A stretch of DNA of 64,000 nucleotides from Cyclobacteriaceae bacterium (GTDB lineage Bacteria > Bacteroidota > Bacteroidia > Cytophagales > Cyclobacteriaceae). The notes under the pieces are model-generated. The model worked only from the letters and a program-made list of their open reading frames with translations. It ran no database searches and was not told the origin of the DNA. The position numbers were made by a program, and so were the translations under genes. The stretch is taken from assembly GCA_023151255.1 (NCBI GenBank), contig JAKLJG010000011.1:29881-93880 (forward strand). Reading direction: 5' to 3'. Within the stretch, counting starts at the first letter, position 1, and the number at the start of each line of letters is the position of its first letter. Below, in pieces: positions 10,492-18,673 of this stretch.

Positions 10492-10993
10492 CGATTTTAT
10501 ACAGGCGCACCGCCACGAATTTGATAACCGCACCCCGTCCGAAAGGGTATGGAATAAAATTCAGCGTACCTTAAGCCAAAATACGAGGTGGGTTTATGCT
10601 TTGCCTTTTTGGCGTGCAGCTGCCATAGTGTTTATGGTAACCTCGGGTTGGTTGCTTATTCAACGGTCTTGGGAAAATCAAAATCAGCATGTGGTCTTGC
10701 GCGAATTTCAGGATGTAGAATCTTTTTACATTGAGCAGATTGCCGATAAAATCGAACTAATTGAGGCGTACAACGAAACGGAAAATGGATTGAATGGCTT
10801 TACGCATGATTTCCGACAACTTGAAGCTATGTACCAGGTACTAAAAGAAGAAATGAGGCAAAGGCCAAGTAAGCAGGTAAAAGACGCCCTGGTGCTTAAC
10901 CTGCTCGTGCGGATTGATCTGCTGAATCAGCAGTTGCACAAACTTGATAAAGCCCATTGGCCGGAAAGCAAGAAAAGCGCAGCAGCTATTTAA
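10475..10993 (+). CDS. Single-pass membrane protein, probable anti-sigma factor
   Basis: The product has 172 residues with an N-terminal cytosolic segment of about 45 residues, one hydrophobic membrane segment (ALPFWRAAAIVFMVTSGWLL region), and a predicted extracytoplasmic helical tail rich in Glu, Gln and Lys. No enzymatic motif is seen and the classic zinc anti-sigma motif is absent. The role is inferred from topology and from the 17-bp overlap with the ECF sigma gene, a pairing typical of sigma/anti-sigma operons. It could instead be an uncharacterised membrane protein co-expressed with the sigma factor. Confidence 0.6.
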   Translation: MKNNIDDFIQAHRHEFDNRTPSERVWNKIQRTLSQNTRWVYALPFWRAAAIVFMVTSGWLLIQRSWENQNQHVVLREFQDVESFYIEQIADKIELIEAYNETENGLNGFTHDFRQLEAMYQVLKEEMRQRPSKQVKDALVLNLLVRIDLLNQQLHKLDKAHWPESKKSAAAI

Positions 10994-10995
10994 CT

Positions 10996-11703
10996 TCAGT
11001 ACTCTGTCACCAATTCGAAAGGTTCTTTGGCCGAATCGATTACTTTTCCGTTCTCACATTTTAAAACGCGGGTTGGAAATTTTTTTATAAGGCCATAGTC
11101 GTGGGTGGCCATTAGCACGGCTGTTCCGCTCTTGTTGATTTGTTGAAATAGTTTCAGGATGCCATACGATACCTCAGGATCCAGGTTTCCGGTGGGTTCA
11201 TCGGCAATCAAAATCACCGGTTCGTTAATCATGGATCTTGCGATAACCACCCGCTGCTGCTCTCCGCCAGAAAGTTGGTGTGGCATCTTTTTCTCTACGG
11301 CACCAAGTCCAACCTGCATTAACACCTCGCTAAGTCGTGCTTTCATTTTGGCAGTATCGCGCCAGCCTGTTGCTCTCATAACAAAAAGCAGGTTGTCGGC
11401 AACGGTGCGATCAGGAAATAGCTGAAAGTCCTGGAAGATGATTCCCAGTTTTCTGCGGAGAAGGGGAATCTGCGAATGTTTTATTCCTCTGATATTAAAC
11501 CCCGCCACACTGATATCGCCAAGCCGGAGGGGCAAATCGGCATAGAGCGTTTTTAGCAGGGAGGATTTACCTGACCCGGTGCGCCCGACCAGAAAAACAA
11601 ACTCGCCTTTTTCAATATCAAAATTGATGTCGGCCAGCACGGTGCTGCTGTCCTGAAAGATGTGCGCATCTTTAACACGGATAACCGGGTCGGTGGAGAA
11701 CAT
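10996..11703 (-). CDS. ftsE: FtsE-like ABC transporter ATP-binding protein
   Basis: The 235-residue ATPase has Walker A GRTGSGKSS (near residue 42), signature LSGGEQQRV, Walker B ILIADEPTGNLD and switch His in ATHDYG. Length and motif spelling match FtsE, which with the membrane protein FtsX regulates peptidoglycan hydrolases at the septum. No ftsX lies beside it here, so a LolD/MacB-type ATPase is possible. It follows the aldolase gene by 5 bp on the same strand and probably shares its transcript. Confidence 0.78.
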   Translation of the reverse strand: MFSTDPVIRVKDAHIFQDSSTVLADINFDIEKGEFVFLVGRTGSGKSSLLKTLYADLPLRLGDISVAGFNIRGIKHSQIPLLRRKLGIIFQDFQLFPDRTVADNLLFVMRATGWRDTAKMKARLSEVLMQVGLGAVEKKMPHQLSGGEQQRVVIARSMINEPVILIADEPTGNLDPEVSYGILKLFQQINKSGTAVLMATHDYGLIKKFPTRVLKCENGKVIDSAKEPFELVTEY

Positions 11704-11708
11704 GAATT

Positions 11709-12365
11709 TTATCCGTTAGCTTTTTTGTGGTCGGCCAGAAATTTTTCAAGTCCAATATCTGTAAGTGGATGTTTCAGCAAACCGGTAATCACGCTCAGCG
11801 GGCAGGTGGCTACATCGGCACCAATCTCGGCACACTTAATCAGGTGCATTACATGACGGATGGATGCTGCCAGTATTTCGGTTTCAAAACCGTAGTTATT
11901 GTAGATCAGCCGGATTTGGGCAATAAGTTCAAGGCCATCCTGCGATACATCATCCAGCCGTCCTAAAAATGGCGACACATAACTTGCACCGGCTTTGGCA
12001 GCCAGGATGGCCTGGCCGGAAGAAAATACCAGTGTGCAGTTGGTACGGATGCCCTCCGCTGAAAATTTCTTAAGCGCTTTAACGCCATCTTTAATCATGG
12101 GCACTTTCACCACAATTTTGTCATCAATTTTAGCCAGTTCCCTGCCTTCCTTGATTATGTTCTCGTAATCGGTTGCAATTACTTCAGCACTTACATTGTT
12201 ATCCACAATATTGCAAATGGCTTTATAGTGGGCCTGGATATTGGCTTCTCCTTTTATGCCTTCTTTGGCCATCAGCGATGGATTGGTGGTTACGCCATCC
12301 AATACGCCTAAATCGTAGGCTTCTTTAATTTCGTTCAGGTTGGCAGTATCGATAAAAAACTTCAT
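11709..12365 (-). CDS. Transaldolase-like fructose-6-phosphate aldolase
   Basis: The product is a 218-residue single-domain TIM barrel of the TalC/MipB/Fsa family. It opens with [12 protein letters not shown] and [14 protein letters not shown], and the Schiff-base lysine lies in IVVKVPM near residue 86. Members of this short family are either transaldolases of the pentose phosphate pathway or fructose-6-phosphate aldolases, and sequence alone does not decide which. It begins about 40 bp downstream of the SRP RNA on the same strand and is followed closely by the FtsE-like gene. Confidence 0.87.
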   Translation of the reverse strand: MKFFIDTANLNEIKEAYDLGVLDGVTTNPSLMAKEGIKGEANIQAHYKAICNIVDNNVSAEVIATDYENIIKEGRELAKIDDKIVVKVPMIKDGVKALKKFSAEGIRTNCTLVFSSGQAILAAKAGASYVSPFLGRLDDVSQDGLELIAQIRLIYNNYGFETEILAASIRHVMHLIKCAEIGADVATCPLSVITGLLKHPLTDIGLEKFLADHKKANG

Positions 12366-12405
12366 GAGTGTAGTTGTTTGACTGTAAAATTAATGATTGG
12401 CCAAT

Positions 12406-12503
12406 AAAAAATGGCAAACCAACATCGCACCGCTACAACCGCCTACCCTTGCTACCTTCCGGTCCTGGGGGAGTTCAGCAGGAGCTGGTCGTGCCGGCTT
12501 GCC
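12406..12503 (-). ncRNA. ffs: Small bacterial signal recognition particle RNA (4.5S type)
   Basis: Read on the minus strand, the sequence holds the universal SRP domain IV core: CAGGACCGGAAGGTAGCAA, with the GGAAG tetraloop region and the asymmetric AGCA internal loop. The outer ends pair perfectly (GGCAAGCC with GGTTTGCC, one G-U pair), and ACGACC pairs with GGTTGT inside. A run of six T follows the 3' end. A TATATTTG promoter element lies just upstream. The RNA is about 91 nt plus the T tail and binds Ffh for co-translational membrane targeting. Confidence 0.93.
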
Positions 12504-12508
12504 GGGCG

Positions 12509-12516
12509 CAAATATA
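12509..12516 (-). promoter_or_regulatory. Promoter -7 element of the SRP RNA
   Basis: The minus strand reads TATATTTG, a perfect match to the Bacteroidota -7 consensus TAnnTTTG, five bases before the predicted 5' end of the SRP RNA. A TTC rather than TTG sits 17 bp upstream at the -33 position. Confidence 0.7.
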
Positions 12517-12565
12517 CTTTAATTTTAAATCTTGAACCCTGAACTTAAACCATGAACCCAATCTC

Positions 12566-12805
12566 TCAAGCCAGGCCTGACAAATAGAGATTAAATTGCA
12601 GCGGATTGCAAGGCTCAAACGCATCGGCTTTCAGGTCATCAAAAATATGTTCATCAAACTCCAGTTCCCGCAGGACTGTTTCACCCTCCGGAGTGCGTGT
12701 AATTTCAGTGCCTGTATAATGGATGGGATTTACCTTTACCAGGATAAGGTTGCCGTTTATTGTTTTTTTAAAATACTGGTGTACGATATTCTGGTTTTTT
12801 GACAT
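12566..12805 (-). CDS. Small conserved-looking hypothetical protein
   Basis: The 79-residue acidic protein has no signal peptide, membrane segment or recognised domain. It contains a central strand-like stretch (NGNLILVKVNPIHYTG) and an acidic C-terminal half with FDEHIFDDLKADAF. The ATG start is 19 bp from the divergent acetyltransferase start, so the two share a very short promoter region. Reading-frame integrity and spacing make it a likely real gene. I do not recognise the function. Confidence 0.6.
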   Translation of the reverse strand: MSKNQNIVHQYFKKTINGNLILVKVNPIHYTGTEITRTPEGETVLRELEFDEHIFDDLKADAFEPCNPLQFNLYLSGLA

Positions 12806-12824
12806 GATCCATTAGCTTCGTTCT

Positions 12825-13385
12825 ATGCAATTGCCTATGCCTGAATCCATAGTGGCCGGTAACCTTATTCTCAGGCGGCTAAGGTACGAAGATGCCGAAG
12901 AAATTTTTTTTACCTATGCCAGCAAGCCCGAAGGTACACGCTATGTATCGTGGCCAACGCACCAGCGATTAAAAGATACCCGCGATTTTCTACGATATGC
13001 CATCCATGCGTGGAACCGGGGGCTTGATTATTCCTTTAGTATCCGGTTGGCTGATTCCAACCGGCTTGTAGGAAGCATTGGCGCGATTAACGAAATGGGC
13101 AAAATTCAGTTTGGCTATTTCATTGCTCCTTCGCAATGGGGCCGGGGTTATGCCACTGCGGCAGCAAAGGCTCTGCTTGCTGTTTTGAAGTCAATGCCCG
13201 GAATAATAAGCATTAAAACTTTCGTTGATGCTGAAAATGCCGCTTCCATTCGGGTATTACAAAAGTGCGGACTTGTTGAGGAGGCACGCATACCTGACTA
13301 TTACCGGTTTGTAAACCAGAATAGCCGGGCTAAGGAATGTATTTTGTTTAAACTGGAACTGCCGGCTCCAGTATCGGCAGATTAA
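12825..13385 (+). CDS. GNAT family N-acetyltransferase (RimJ/RimL type)
   Basis: The 186-residue protein begins with NLILRRLRYEDAEEIF, the usual RimJ/RimL opening, and contains the acetyl-CoA binding motif A as SQWGRGYATAAAKALL near residue 105, followed by DAENAASIRVLQKCG. Such enzymes acetylate protein N-termini, small amines or antibiotics; the substrate cannot be told here. The 3' end overlaps the convergent gene at 13348-13809 by 38 bp. An internal ATG at 12837 is an alternative start. Confidence 0.85.
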   Translation: MQLPMPESIVAGNLILRRLRYEDAEEIFFTYASKPEGTRYVSWPTHQRLKDTRDFLRYAIHAWNRGLDYSFSIRLADSNRLVGSIGAINEMGKIQFGYFIAPSQWGRGYATAAAKALLAVLKSMPGIISIKTFVDAENAASIRVLQKCGLVEEARIPDYYRFVNQNSRAKECILFKLELPAPVSAD

Positions 13386-13809
13386 TTTTTGTGATAAGCT
13401 CTGTTTCCAGTTGGTCAGCCCATGTTTCGAGGTAACAAATTACGTCTTCCTTTGCATTAAATGACAGGTTGCGCCTGGCTTCGGGCAGACTTTGTTTTAC
13501 CCGGGGATCGGAAAGGCGTTCCAGGTGTTTAAGGTCGTCAATGTCAAATCCAACTTTCAGTATGTCAGCAATCAGGACATCCATGGGCATGCCGCTGGTT
13601 GGGCAATAGTCATTTAGTTGTTCGGTCCAGTCGCCATGGCGTTGCATGGCTCTTGTATGTATTTCATCCTTGCGAAGTTGGGTAATTTGTTGAGCAAGAA
13701 ATCCGCAGTTGCAAAGGCCCATGTGGCCCCATTGATAGGCTGTGCTTTTTCTGATGGCTTCTGCTGTTTTGCGAAGGACATGAATGATTTCAGGGGTAAC
13801 TTTTGCCAT
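13348..13809 (-). CDS. Conserved-looking hypothetical protein with Cys pair
   Basis: The 153-residue soluble protein has an N-terminal helical segment, a C-N-C motif in GHMGLCNCGFLAQQ near residue 33, a further Cys in YCPTSG and an acidic C-terminal half containing ETWADQLETEL. No recognised domain. The Cys residues might bind a metal, but the number is small. It converges with and overlaps the acetyltransferase gene by 38 bp. A coherent, well-composed reading frame supports it as a real gene of unknown function. Confidence 0.6.
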   Translation of the reverse strand: MAKVTPEIIHVLRKTAEAIRKSTAYQWGHMGLCNCGFLAQQITQLRKDEIHTRAMQRHGDWTEQLNDYCPTSGMPMDVLIADILKVGFDIDDLKHLERLSDPRVKQSLPEARRNLSFNAKEDVICYLETWADQLETELITKINLPILEPAVPV

Positions 13810-13860
13810 ATTTTCATAACAGTTTTAACCGGAATAAGTTACAAAAAGTACCAGTCAATT

Positions 13861-13889
13861 TTGTATTTCAATGATTGTTGCTATACTTG
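13861..13889 (+). promoter_or_regulatory. Probable promoter of thx and the trp operon
   Basis: TTG at 13861-13863, an 18-bp spacer, then TATACTTG at 13882-13889, one base away from the Bacteroidota -7 consensus TAnnTTTG. It lies 24 bp before the thx start. No better promoter is visible between thx and the trp leader, so this one may also feed the trp operon. Confidence 0.55.
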
Positions 13890-13912
13890 CGCAACAAGAG
13901 AAGTAAATTATT

Positions 13913-14107
13913 ATGGGTAAAGGTGATAAAAAGTCGAAGAAAGGGAAGCGCTGGATAGGTTCGTATGGTGTTTCCCGCAACCGAAAGGCAATCAAAGCCC
14001 GGTTAAAGCGCACTGCATCGAAATCGGCAAAACCGGTAGCTGAGGGTGCAACAACCGAGGTAGCTTCAAAGCCGCGTAAGGTTGCCCGTAAGAAGGCATC
14101 AGCATAA
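13913..14107 (+). CDS. 30S ribosomal protein THX
   Basis: The product is a 64-residue, strongly basic protein. Its opening MGKGDKKSKKGKRW followed by GSYGVSRNRK matches the THX family, a tiny 30S subunit protein that sits in the head of the ribosome. The C-terminal half is a Lys/Arg/Ala tail that is longer than the minimal family core. The stop codon is only 12 bp before the start of the trp leader peptide, so thx and the trp leader appear to be on one transcript. Confidence 0.88.
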   Translation: MGKGDKKSKKGKRWIGSYGVSRNRKAIKARLKRTASKSAKPVAEGATTEVASKPRKVARKKASA

Positions 14108-14119
14108 ACGATAAAAGCA

Positions 14120-14176
14120 ATGAAAGGAATAACTAACACAGCATGGTGGTGGCATATATCAGGATTTGATATGTGA
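14120..14176 (+). CDS. trpL: trp operon leader peptide with three tandem Trp codons
   Basis: An 18-codon open frame reads MKGITNTAWWWHISGFDM and ends in TGA. Its codons 9-11 are TGG TGG TGG, a strong bias for so short a peptide. It sits between thx and trpE, directly upstream of a set of mutually exclusive hairpins. By analogy with classical trp attenuation, a ribosome stalled at the Trp codons when charged tRNA-Trp is scarce would cover segment 1 and favour the antiterminator. Confidence 0.88.
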   Translation: MKGITNTAWWWHISGFDM

Positions 14177-14245
14177 ACAGCTGTGTTGTGTTTATTGTAT
14201 AAACCCGGGGGCCCGCTGTTCACAGCGGGCCCCCGGTGTTTTTAT
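14135..14245 (+). promoter_or_regulatory. trp transcription attenuator (segments 1-4)
   Basis: Segment 1 (14135-14142, AACACAGC) pairs perfectly with segment 2 (14180-14187, GCTGTGTT). The overlapping segment 2 (14173-14181, GTGAACAGC) pairs perfectly over 9 bp with segment 3 (14215-14223, GCTGTTCAC). Segment 3/4 is the terminator hairpin (14205-14219 with 14222-14236). The 2:3 and 3:4 pairings exclude each other and the Trp codons lie between segments 1 and 2, which is the arrangement of ribosome-mediated attenuators. The same region starts 27 bp before the trpE ATG. Confidence 0.9.
14205..14245 (+). terminator. Intrinsic terminator of the trp attenuator
   Basis: A 15-bp perfect GC-rich stem (14205-14219 with 14222-14236; in practice the inner pairs open to form the loop) is followed by TGTTTTTATA. 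It precedes trpE and is the terminator arm of the attenuator. Confidence 0.92.
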
Positions 14246-14262
14246 ACAGTTTATTAAAGTTT

Positions 14263-15678
14263 ATGAACCCGAAATTTAAACTTACTACCCTATACAAGCG
14301 GATGCTGGCCGATACACTTACCCCGGTTAGTATCTACCTGAAACTTCGTGATGAGTTTCCGGGATGCATCCTGCTGGAAAGTTCCGACTACCACGGGCAG
14401 GAAAACAGCCTTTCGATGATCTGCTGCCAGCCGGTGGCCAGTTTCATCCTTAGCCGGAATACAGTCACCCGCAACTTCCCCGATGGTCAAAGTATTTCCA
14501 ACCCGGTGTCTAGCGGATCTCAGGTACTGGCATCGCTCGATTTGTTCAGAAAATCGTTTATTTCTGAAACCGCATCGTCTGCAAAACTGCCCGGTGCCGG
14601 TTTGTTCGGGTACATGGCCTACGATGCCGTAAAATTTTTCGAGACGGTGCCAATTACAAAGCACGAAACGCTGCTGCCTGAATTATGGTACAGTTTGTAC
14701 CGGGTGGTTATCGTTGTTGATCACTTTCATAATGAACTTACACTAACCGGCAATTTTATTGATGGCCAAACCGATGTCAGCCTCATCGAGCGCGTAGAAA
14801 AAATTATATACCGGTCGCGAAGTGCGGTGTATCCTTTTAAACAGGTAAATGGTGAAACAGCAACTAGTTCTGATGAGGACTTTATGGGACTGGCCCGAAA
14901 GGCTATCCGGCATTGTTATCGTGGCGATGTGTTTCAACTGGTGCTGTCCAGGCGATTCACCACATCATTTCAGGGCGATGAATTTAATGTGTACCGGGCT
15001 TTACGATCCATTAATCCTTCGCCTTATCTGTTTTATTTTGATTACGGCAACTTTAAACTCTTTGGTTCTTCACCCGAAGCGCAACTCCGCATCCGCAATA
15101 ATGAGGCAACTATTTTCCCGATAGCGGGCACCTTCAGGCGTTCCGGTGATGACGCAACTGATGCAGAACTGGCCAAGCGTCTGGCAGCCGATGCCAAAGA
15201 GAATGCTGAGCACATTATGCTTGTTGACCTGGCACGCAACGACTTAAGTAAGTATGCCGACAAGGTTCGGGTTGAAGTTTTTAAAGAAATCCAGTACTAC
15301 TCCCACGTAATCCACCTGGTTTCCAAAGTCAGTGGATTGCTGTCCTCAAAAGCGAATGCCATTCAACTGGCAGCTTCAGCTTTCCCTGCGGGCACCCTTT
15401 CGGGTGCTCCAAAACATATGGCGATGAAACTTATTGATGCGTATGAACCTGTTAACCGTGGCTTTTACGGTGGGGCTATCGGTTATATTGGTTTTAATGG
15501 TGACTATAACCATGCTATTATGATTCGGACATTTATGAGTAAAGGGAACACGCTGATTTATCAGGCCGGTGCCGGTATTGTGGCGCAATCGGAGCCTGAA
15601 AAGGAATTACAGGAAGTAAATAATAAACTATCAGCACTGCGTAGTGCGGTGCAGATGGCCGAAACCATTAGCCGATGA
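14263..15678 (+). CDS. trpE: Anthranilate synthase component I
   Basis: TrpE converts chorismate to anthranilate with ammonia supplied by TrpG, the first step of tryptophan synthesis. The chorismate-binding domain is clear: FQLVLSRRF, LFGSSPEAQL, PIAGTFRR, ENAEHIMLVDLARNDL, FPAGTLSGAPK and a YGGAIGYIGF stretch near the C-terminus. The chosen ATG gives 471 residues. A longer frame back to GTG 14236 is rejected because it begins inside the terminator stem. The stop overlaps the trpG start (ATGA), so translation is probably coupled. Expression should be controlled by the upstream attenuator. Confidence 0.95.
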   Translation: MNPKFKLTTLYKRMLADTLTPVSIYLKLRDEFPGCILLESSDYHGQENSLSMICCQPVASFILSRNTVTRNFPDGQSISNPVSSGSQVLASLDLFRKSFISETASSAKLPGAGLFGYMAYDAVKFFETVPITKHETLLPELWYSLYRVVIVVDHFHNELTLTGNFIDGQTDVSLIERVEKIIYRSRSAVYPFKQVNGETATSSDEDFMGLARKAIRHCYRGDVFQLVLSRRFTTSFQGDEFNVYRALRSINPSPYLFYFDYGNFKLFGSSPEAQLRIRNNEATIFPIAGTFRRSGDDATDAELAKRLAADAKENAEHIMLVDLARNDLSKYADKVRVEVFKEIQYYSHVIHLVSKVSGLLSSKANAIQLAASAFPAGTLSGAPKHMAMKLIDAYEPVNRGFYGGAIGYIGFNGDYNHAIMIRTFMSKGNTLIYQAGAGIVAQSEPEKELQEVNNKLSALRSAVQMAETISR

Positions 15679-16241
15679 AAATTTTGATATTAGACAATTA
15701 CGATTCGTTTACTTACAACCTGGTGCACCTTATCCGTGAGTTTGGTTATACCTGTGATGTGTACCGCAATGACGCGATAACACCCGAACAGGTAGGGGCT
15801 TATGATAAAATTTTGTTGTCGCCCGGTCCTGGTATCCCCGAAGAGGCCGGTATTATGAAGCAAGTCATTCGTAACTATGCCGGTGTAAAAAGTATTCTTG
15901 GTATCTGCCTTGGCCACCAGGCGATTTCCGAGGTGTTTGGCGGGTCGTTGTATAATATTGCCAAACCCCTGCACGGAGTAACCTCAACGGCTATTGTGGC
16001 TAAAGATGATGAGTACTTGTTCCGGGGTGTTCAGAATCATTTCCAGGTATGCCACTATCATTCGTGGGTTGTTAACCCCGAAGGATTACCACCCTGCCTG
16101 GAAATAACGGCTACCAATGATCAGAACCTGATCATGGGCCTTCGGCATACCGTACACGATGTACGAGGATTACAATTTCATCCGGAGTCCATCATGACGC
16201 CTGCAGGTCCCTCGATTATAAAAAACTGGTTAATCCGATAA
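15675..16241 (+). CDS. trpG: Anthranilate synthase component II (glutamine amidotransferase)
   Basis: The 188-residue class I amidotransferase supplies ammonia to TrpE. Motifs seen: ILDNYDSFTYNLVH at the N-terminus, LLSPGPGIPEEAG, the nucleophile Cys in GICLGHQAI near residue 78, and the catalytic His-x-Glu in LQFHPESIMTP near residue 173. It overlaps trpE by 4 bp and is followed by trpD after 2 bp. Related proteins may also serve aminodeoxychorismate synthase, but the location makes tryptophan synthesis the main role. Confidence 0.95.
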   Translation: MKILILDNYDSFTYNLVHLIREFGYTCDVYRNDAITPEQVGAYDKILLSPGPGIPEEAGIMKQVIRNYAGVKSILGICLGHQAISEVFGGSLYNIAKPLHGVTSTAIVAKDDEYLFRGVQNHFQVCHYHSWVVNPEGLPPCLEITATNDQNLIMGLRHTVHDVRGLQFHPESIMTPAGPSIIKNWLIR

Positions 16242-16243
16242 GT

Positions 16244-17233
16244 ATGAAAACAGTATTGAATGAACTCACCGAACTGGAAAGCCTTACGGTAACTGATGCC
16301 CGGCAGGTACTGGTTGATCTGGCATCGGGAAAACACAATGCAAGTCAGTTGGCTGCCTTTCTAACGGTGTACATGATGCGCCCGATTACCCTTGACGAAC
16401 TCCGCGGCTTTCGGGATGCCATGCTTGAATTGTGTGTTCAGGTAACGCTCGATACACCCGTAATGGATGTATGCGGAACCGGTGGGGACGGAAAAAATAC
16501 CTTCAACATCTCTACGCTTACTGCTTTTGTTGTAGCAGCCGCAGGCCAGCCTGTAGCCAAACACGGCAACTATGGTGTTTCATCGCCATGCGGCTCCTCC
16601 AATGTGCTTGAATATTTAGGCTACCGCTTTACAGGAGATGTGGACACATTGAAACGAAGCCTGGATTATGCAAACATCTGCTTTATGCATGCCCCGTTGT
16701 TTCACTCGGCCATGAAAAGCGTGGCCCAGGTAAGGCGGGAGTTGGGCTTGAAAACATTTTTCAACATGCTTGGACCGATGGTCAATCCAGCTTTTCCCAA
16801 AAAACAGTTTATCGGAGTTTTTAGTCTTGAACTGGCACGGCAATACGCTTACCTCTATCAGCAAACCGATAAACAGTTTATGGTGGTGCATTCAACTGAC
16901 GGTTACGATGAGGTTTCTTTAACCGGCCCGTTTAAATTTTTCAATAACTCCGGTGAAGGGCTTGCCGCGCCTGCCGATCTGGGATTTCAACCGGTTTTGG
17001 CTTCCACAATTTCAGGAGGAGATACGGTTGAAGAATCGGCAGCAATTTTTCTTAACGTGTTGAAAAACCAGGCCACCCCGCAGCAACTGGCAGTGGTGAT
17101 TGCCAATGCTGCCCTGGCGCTAAATGGTGCCAACTCAGAAGTTACCGTTGAGGAGGCTTTATTCAAAGCACGTGAGGCACTTGAATCCGGAAAAGCCTAC
17201 CTGACATTTAAACGATTTATGAATTTGATATGA
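16244..17233 (+). CDS. trpD: Anthranilate phosphoribosyltransferase
   Basis: The 329-residue enzyme transfers the phosphoribosyl group of PRPP to anthranilate. The PRPP loop is seen as VCGTGGDGKNTFNIST near residue 77, followed by KHGNYGVSSPCGSSNVLEYLG and the FNMLGPMVNPA motif. Length is normal for the family. It lies 2 bp after trpG and its stop overlaps the trpC start. Confidence 0.95.
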   Translation: MKTVLNELTELESLTVTDARQVLVDLASGKHNASQLAAFLTVYMMRPITLDELRGFRDAMLELCVQVTLDTPVMDVCGTGGDGKNTFNISTLTAFVVAAAGQPVAKHGNYGVSSPCGSSNVLEYLGYRFTGDVDTLKRSLDYANICFMHAPLFHSAMKSVAQVRRELGLKTFFNMLGPMVNPAFPKKQFIGVFSLELARQYAYLYQQTDKQFMVVHSTDGYDEVSLTGPFKFFNNSGEGLAAPADLGFQPVLASTISGGDTVEESAAIFLNVLKNQATPQQLAVVIANAALALNGANSEVTVEEALFKAREALESGKAYLTFKRFMNLI

Positions 17234-18060
17234 AAAATATTCTCGATGAAATTGTGCAGACCAAGCGCCAGGAAGTGGCCCTTAGGAAACAACAGGTTCC
17301 GGTTGACGATTTTATCAGTTCTGACGGGTATCAACGTTCCTGCTATTCGCTGAAGCGCCTGCTGCTCAGTAATAATAGCAGCGGCATTATTGCCGAATTT
17401 AAAAGACGCTCTCCTTCAGGTAAATTCAATAATACCCTTGCCGATCCGGAACTGGTTACACGCTGGTACCTGCAGGCCGGGGCAGTTGCGGTATCGGTAC
17501 TGACCGACACACCGTTTTTTGGCGGTAGCCTGAACGATCTGCGTGTTGTGAGGAAGGCGGTATCATGCCCTGTTTTGCGAAAGGATTTTATCATCGATGA
17601 ATACCAGGTTCATGAGTCTAAATATGCCGGAGCCGATGTTATTCTTTTGATTGCTTCGGTGCTGACGCCCGACCAGGTATCTTCACTTACTGCCTGTGCC
17701 CATCAGGCCGGTATGGAAGTTATCCTCGAGGTACACAACGAAGAAGAACTTGATGCGAACCGCACTGCTCCGGCAGATATTTTTGGGGTGAATAATCGTG
17801 ATCTGAAAACCCTCCGGGTTTCTGTCGAAACATCCATCCGGCTGGGCGGCATCATGCCGAATCATGTTGTTCGCATCGCGGAAAGCGGAATTGAAAATCC
17901 TTATGAAGTGATCGGCCTGAAGCGGCTTGGTTACCGTGGATTCCTCATTGGCCAGCATTTTATGCAGCAGCAGAATCCGGCTACGGCTTGTATGGAATTT
18001 ATTCAAAGTATAGAGCAAACCGGCTCAACCATATACAATCATGGGGCAGTTAAAAATTAA
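17230..18060 (+). CDS. trpC: Indole-3-glycerol phosphate synthase
   Basis: The 276-residue TIM-barrel enzyme closes the indole ring from CdRP. Visible motifs are IIAEFKRRSPSGKFN (catalytic Lys), FFGGSLNDLRVVR, VLRKDFIIDEYQV, VNNRDLKTL and AESGIENP. Start overlaps the trpD stop by 4 bp. The last 20 bp overlap trpF, which keeps the six genes tightly coupled. It is a single-function enzyme, not the TrpC-TrpF fusion seen in enteric bacteria. Confidence 0.95.
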   Translation: MKNILDEIVQTKRQEVALRKQQVPVDDFISSDGYQRSCYSLKRLLLSNNSSGIIAEFKRRSPSGKFNNTLADPELVTRWYLQAGAVAVSVLTDTPFFGGSLNDLRVVRKAVSCPVLRKDFIIDEYQVHESKYAGADVILLIASVLTPDQVSSLTACAHQAGMEVILEVHNEEELDANRTAPADIFGVNNRDLKTLRVSVETSIRLGGIMPNHVVRIAESGIENPYEVIGLKRLGYRGFLIGQHFMQQQNPATACMEFIQSIEQTGSTIYNHGAVKN

Positions 18061-18673
18061 AGTTTGTGGTATGCGCGAAAGCGATAATTGCTACGCGGTG
18101 GCCCGATTAAAGCCTGATTTACTCGGCTTTATCTTTTACCCTCACTCGCCACGGTTTGTAGGAATTGATTTTTCCATGCCGGCAGGGTTGCCCTCTTCGC
18201 TGATTAAGGTAGGTGTATTTGTAGATGAAAATCCTGATCGTATTAATGAAATTGCTCAGCATTATGGTCTTGATGCTGTTCAGCTTCATGGAAGTGAATC
18301 GCCAGCAACGTGTGCGTTCTTGAAAGAAGGTATTCCGATTGTAATCAAATCATTTGCAGTTGATGACACTTTCTGTTTTGATGAAACGCTCCCCTACGCG
18401 AGGTCGGTTGATTACTTCTTGTTTGATACACGGGGCAAAAACCCGGGAGGTAATGGACTGACTTTTGACTGGGAGGCACTTAAAAAATACAGGTTTCATA
18501 CACCATTCTTTCTGAGTGGAGGCATTCGCCTATCCAACATCATACAAGTAGGCGCTTTAAAACACCCTCAACTTGCCGGGGTGGACCTGAACAGCGGATT
18601 TGAAATAGAACCCGGTAAGAAAAACCTGGATGCTTTGCGCAACGCTTTTCATCTGTTAAACAAAGAATTATGA
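18041..18673 (+). CDS. trpF: Phosphoribosylanthranilate isomerase
   Basis: The 210-residue TIM-barrel isomerase acts between TrpD and TrpC. It opens with [11 protein letters not shown], has [33 protein letters not shown], and ends with FLSGGI and [16 protein letters not shown], the usual phosphate-binding C-terminus. It overlaps trpC by 20 bp and trpB by 4 bp. Confidence 0.95.
   Translation: MGQLKIKVCGMRESDNCYAVARLKPDLLGFIFYPHSPRFVGIDFSMPAGLPSSLIKVGVFVDENPDRINEIAQHYGLDAVQLHGSESPATCAFLKEGIPIVIKSFAVDDTFCFDETLPYARSVDYFLFDTRGKNPGGNGLTFDWEALKKYRFHTPFFLSGGIRLSNIIQVGALKHPQLAGVDLNSGFEIEPGKKNLDALRNAFHLLNKEL

Noticed and set aside
14236..14262. Earlier GTG start for trpE
   Set aside because: The codon lies at the end of the attenuator terminator stem; the extra residues are not TrpE-like.
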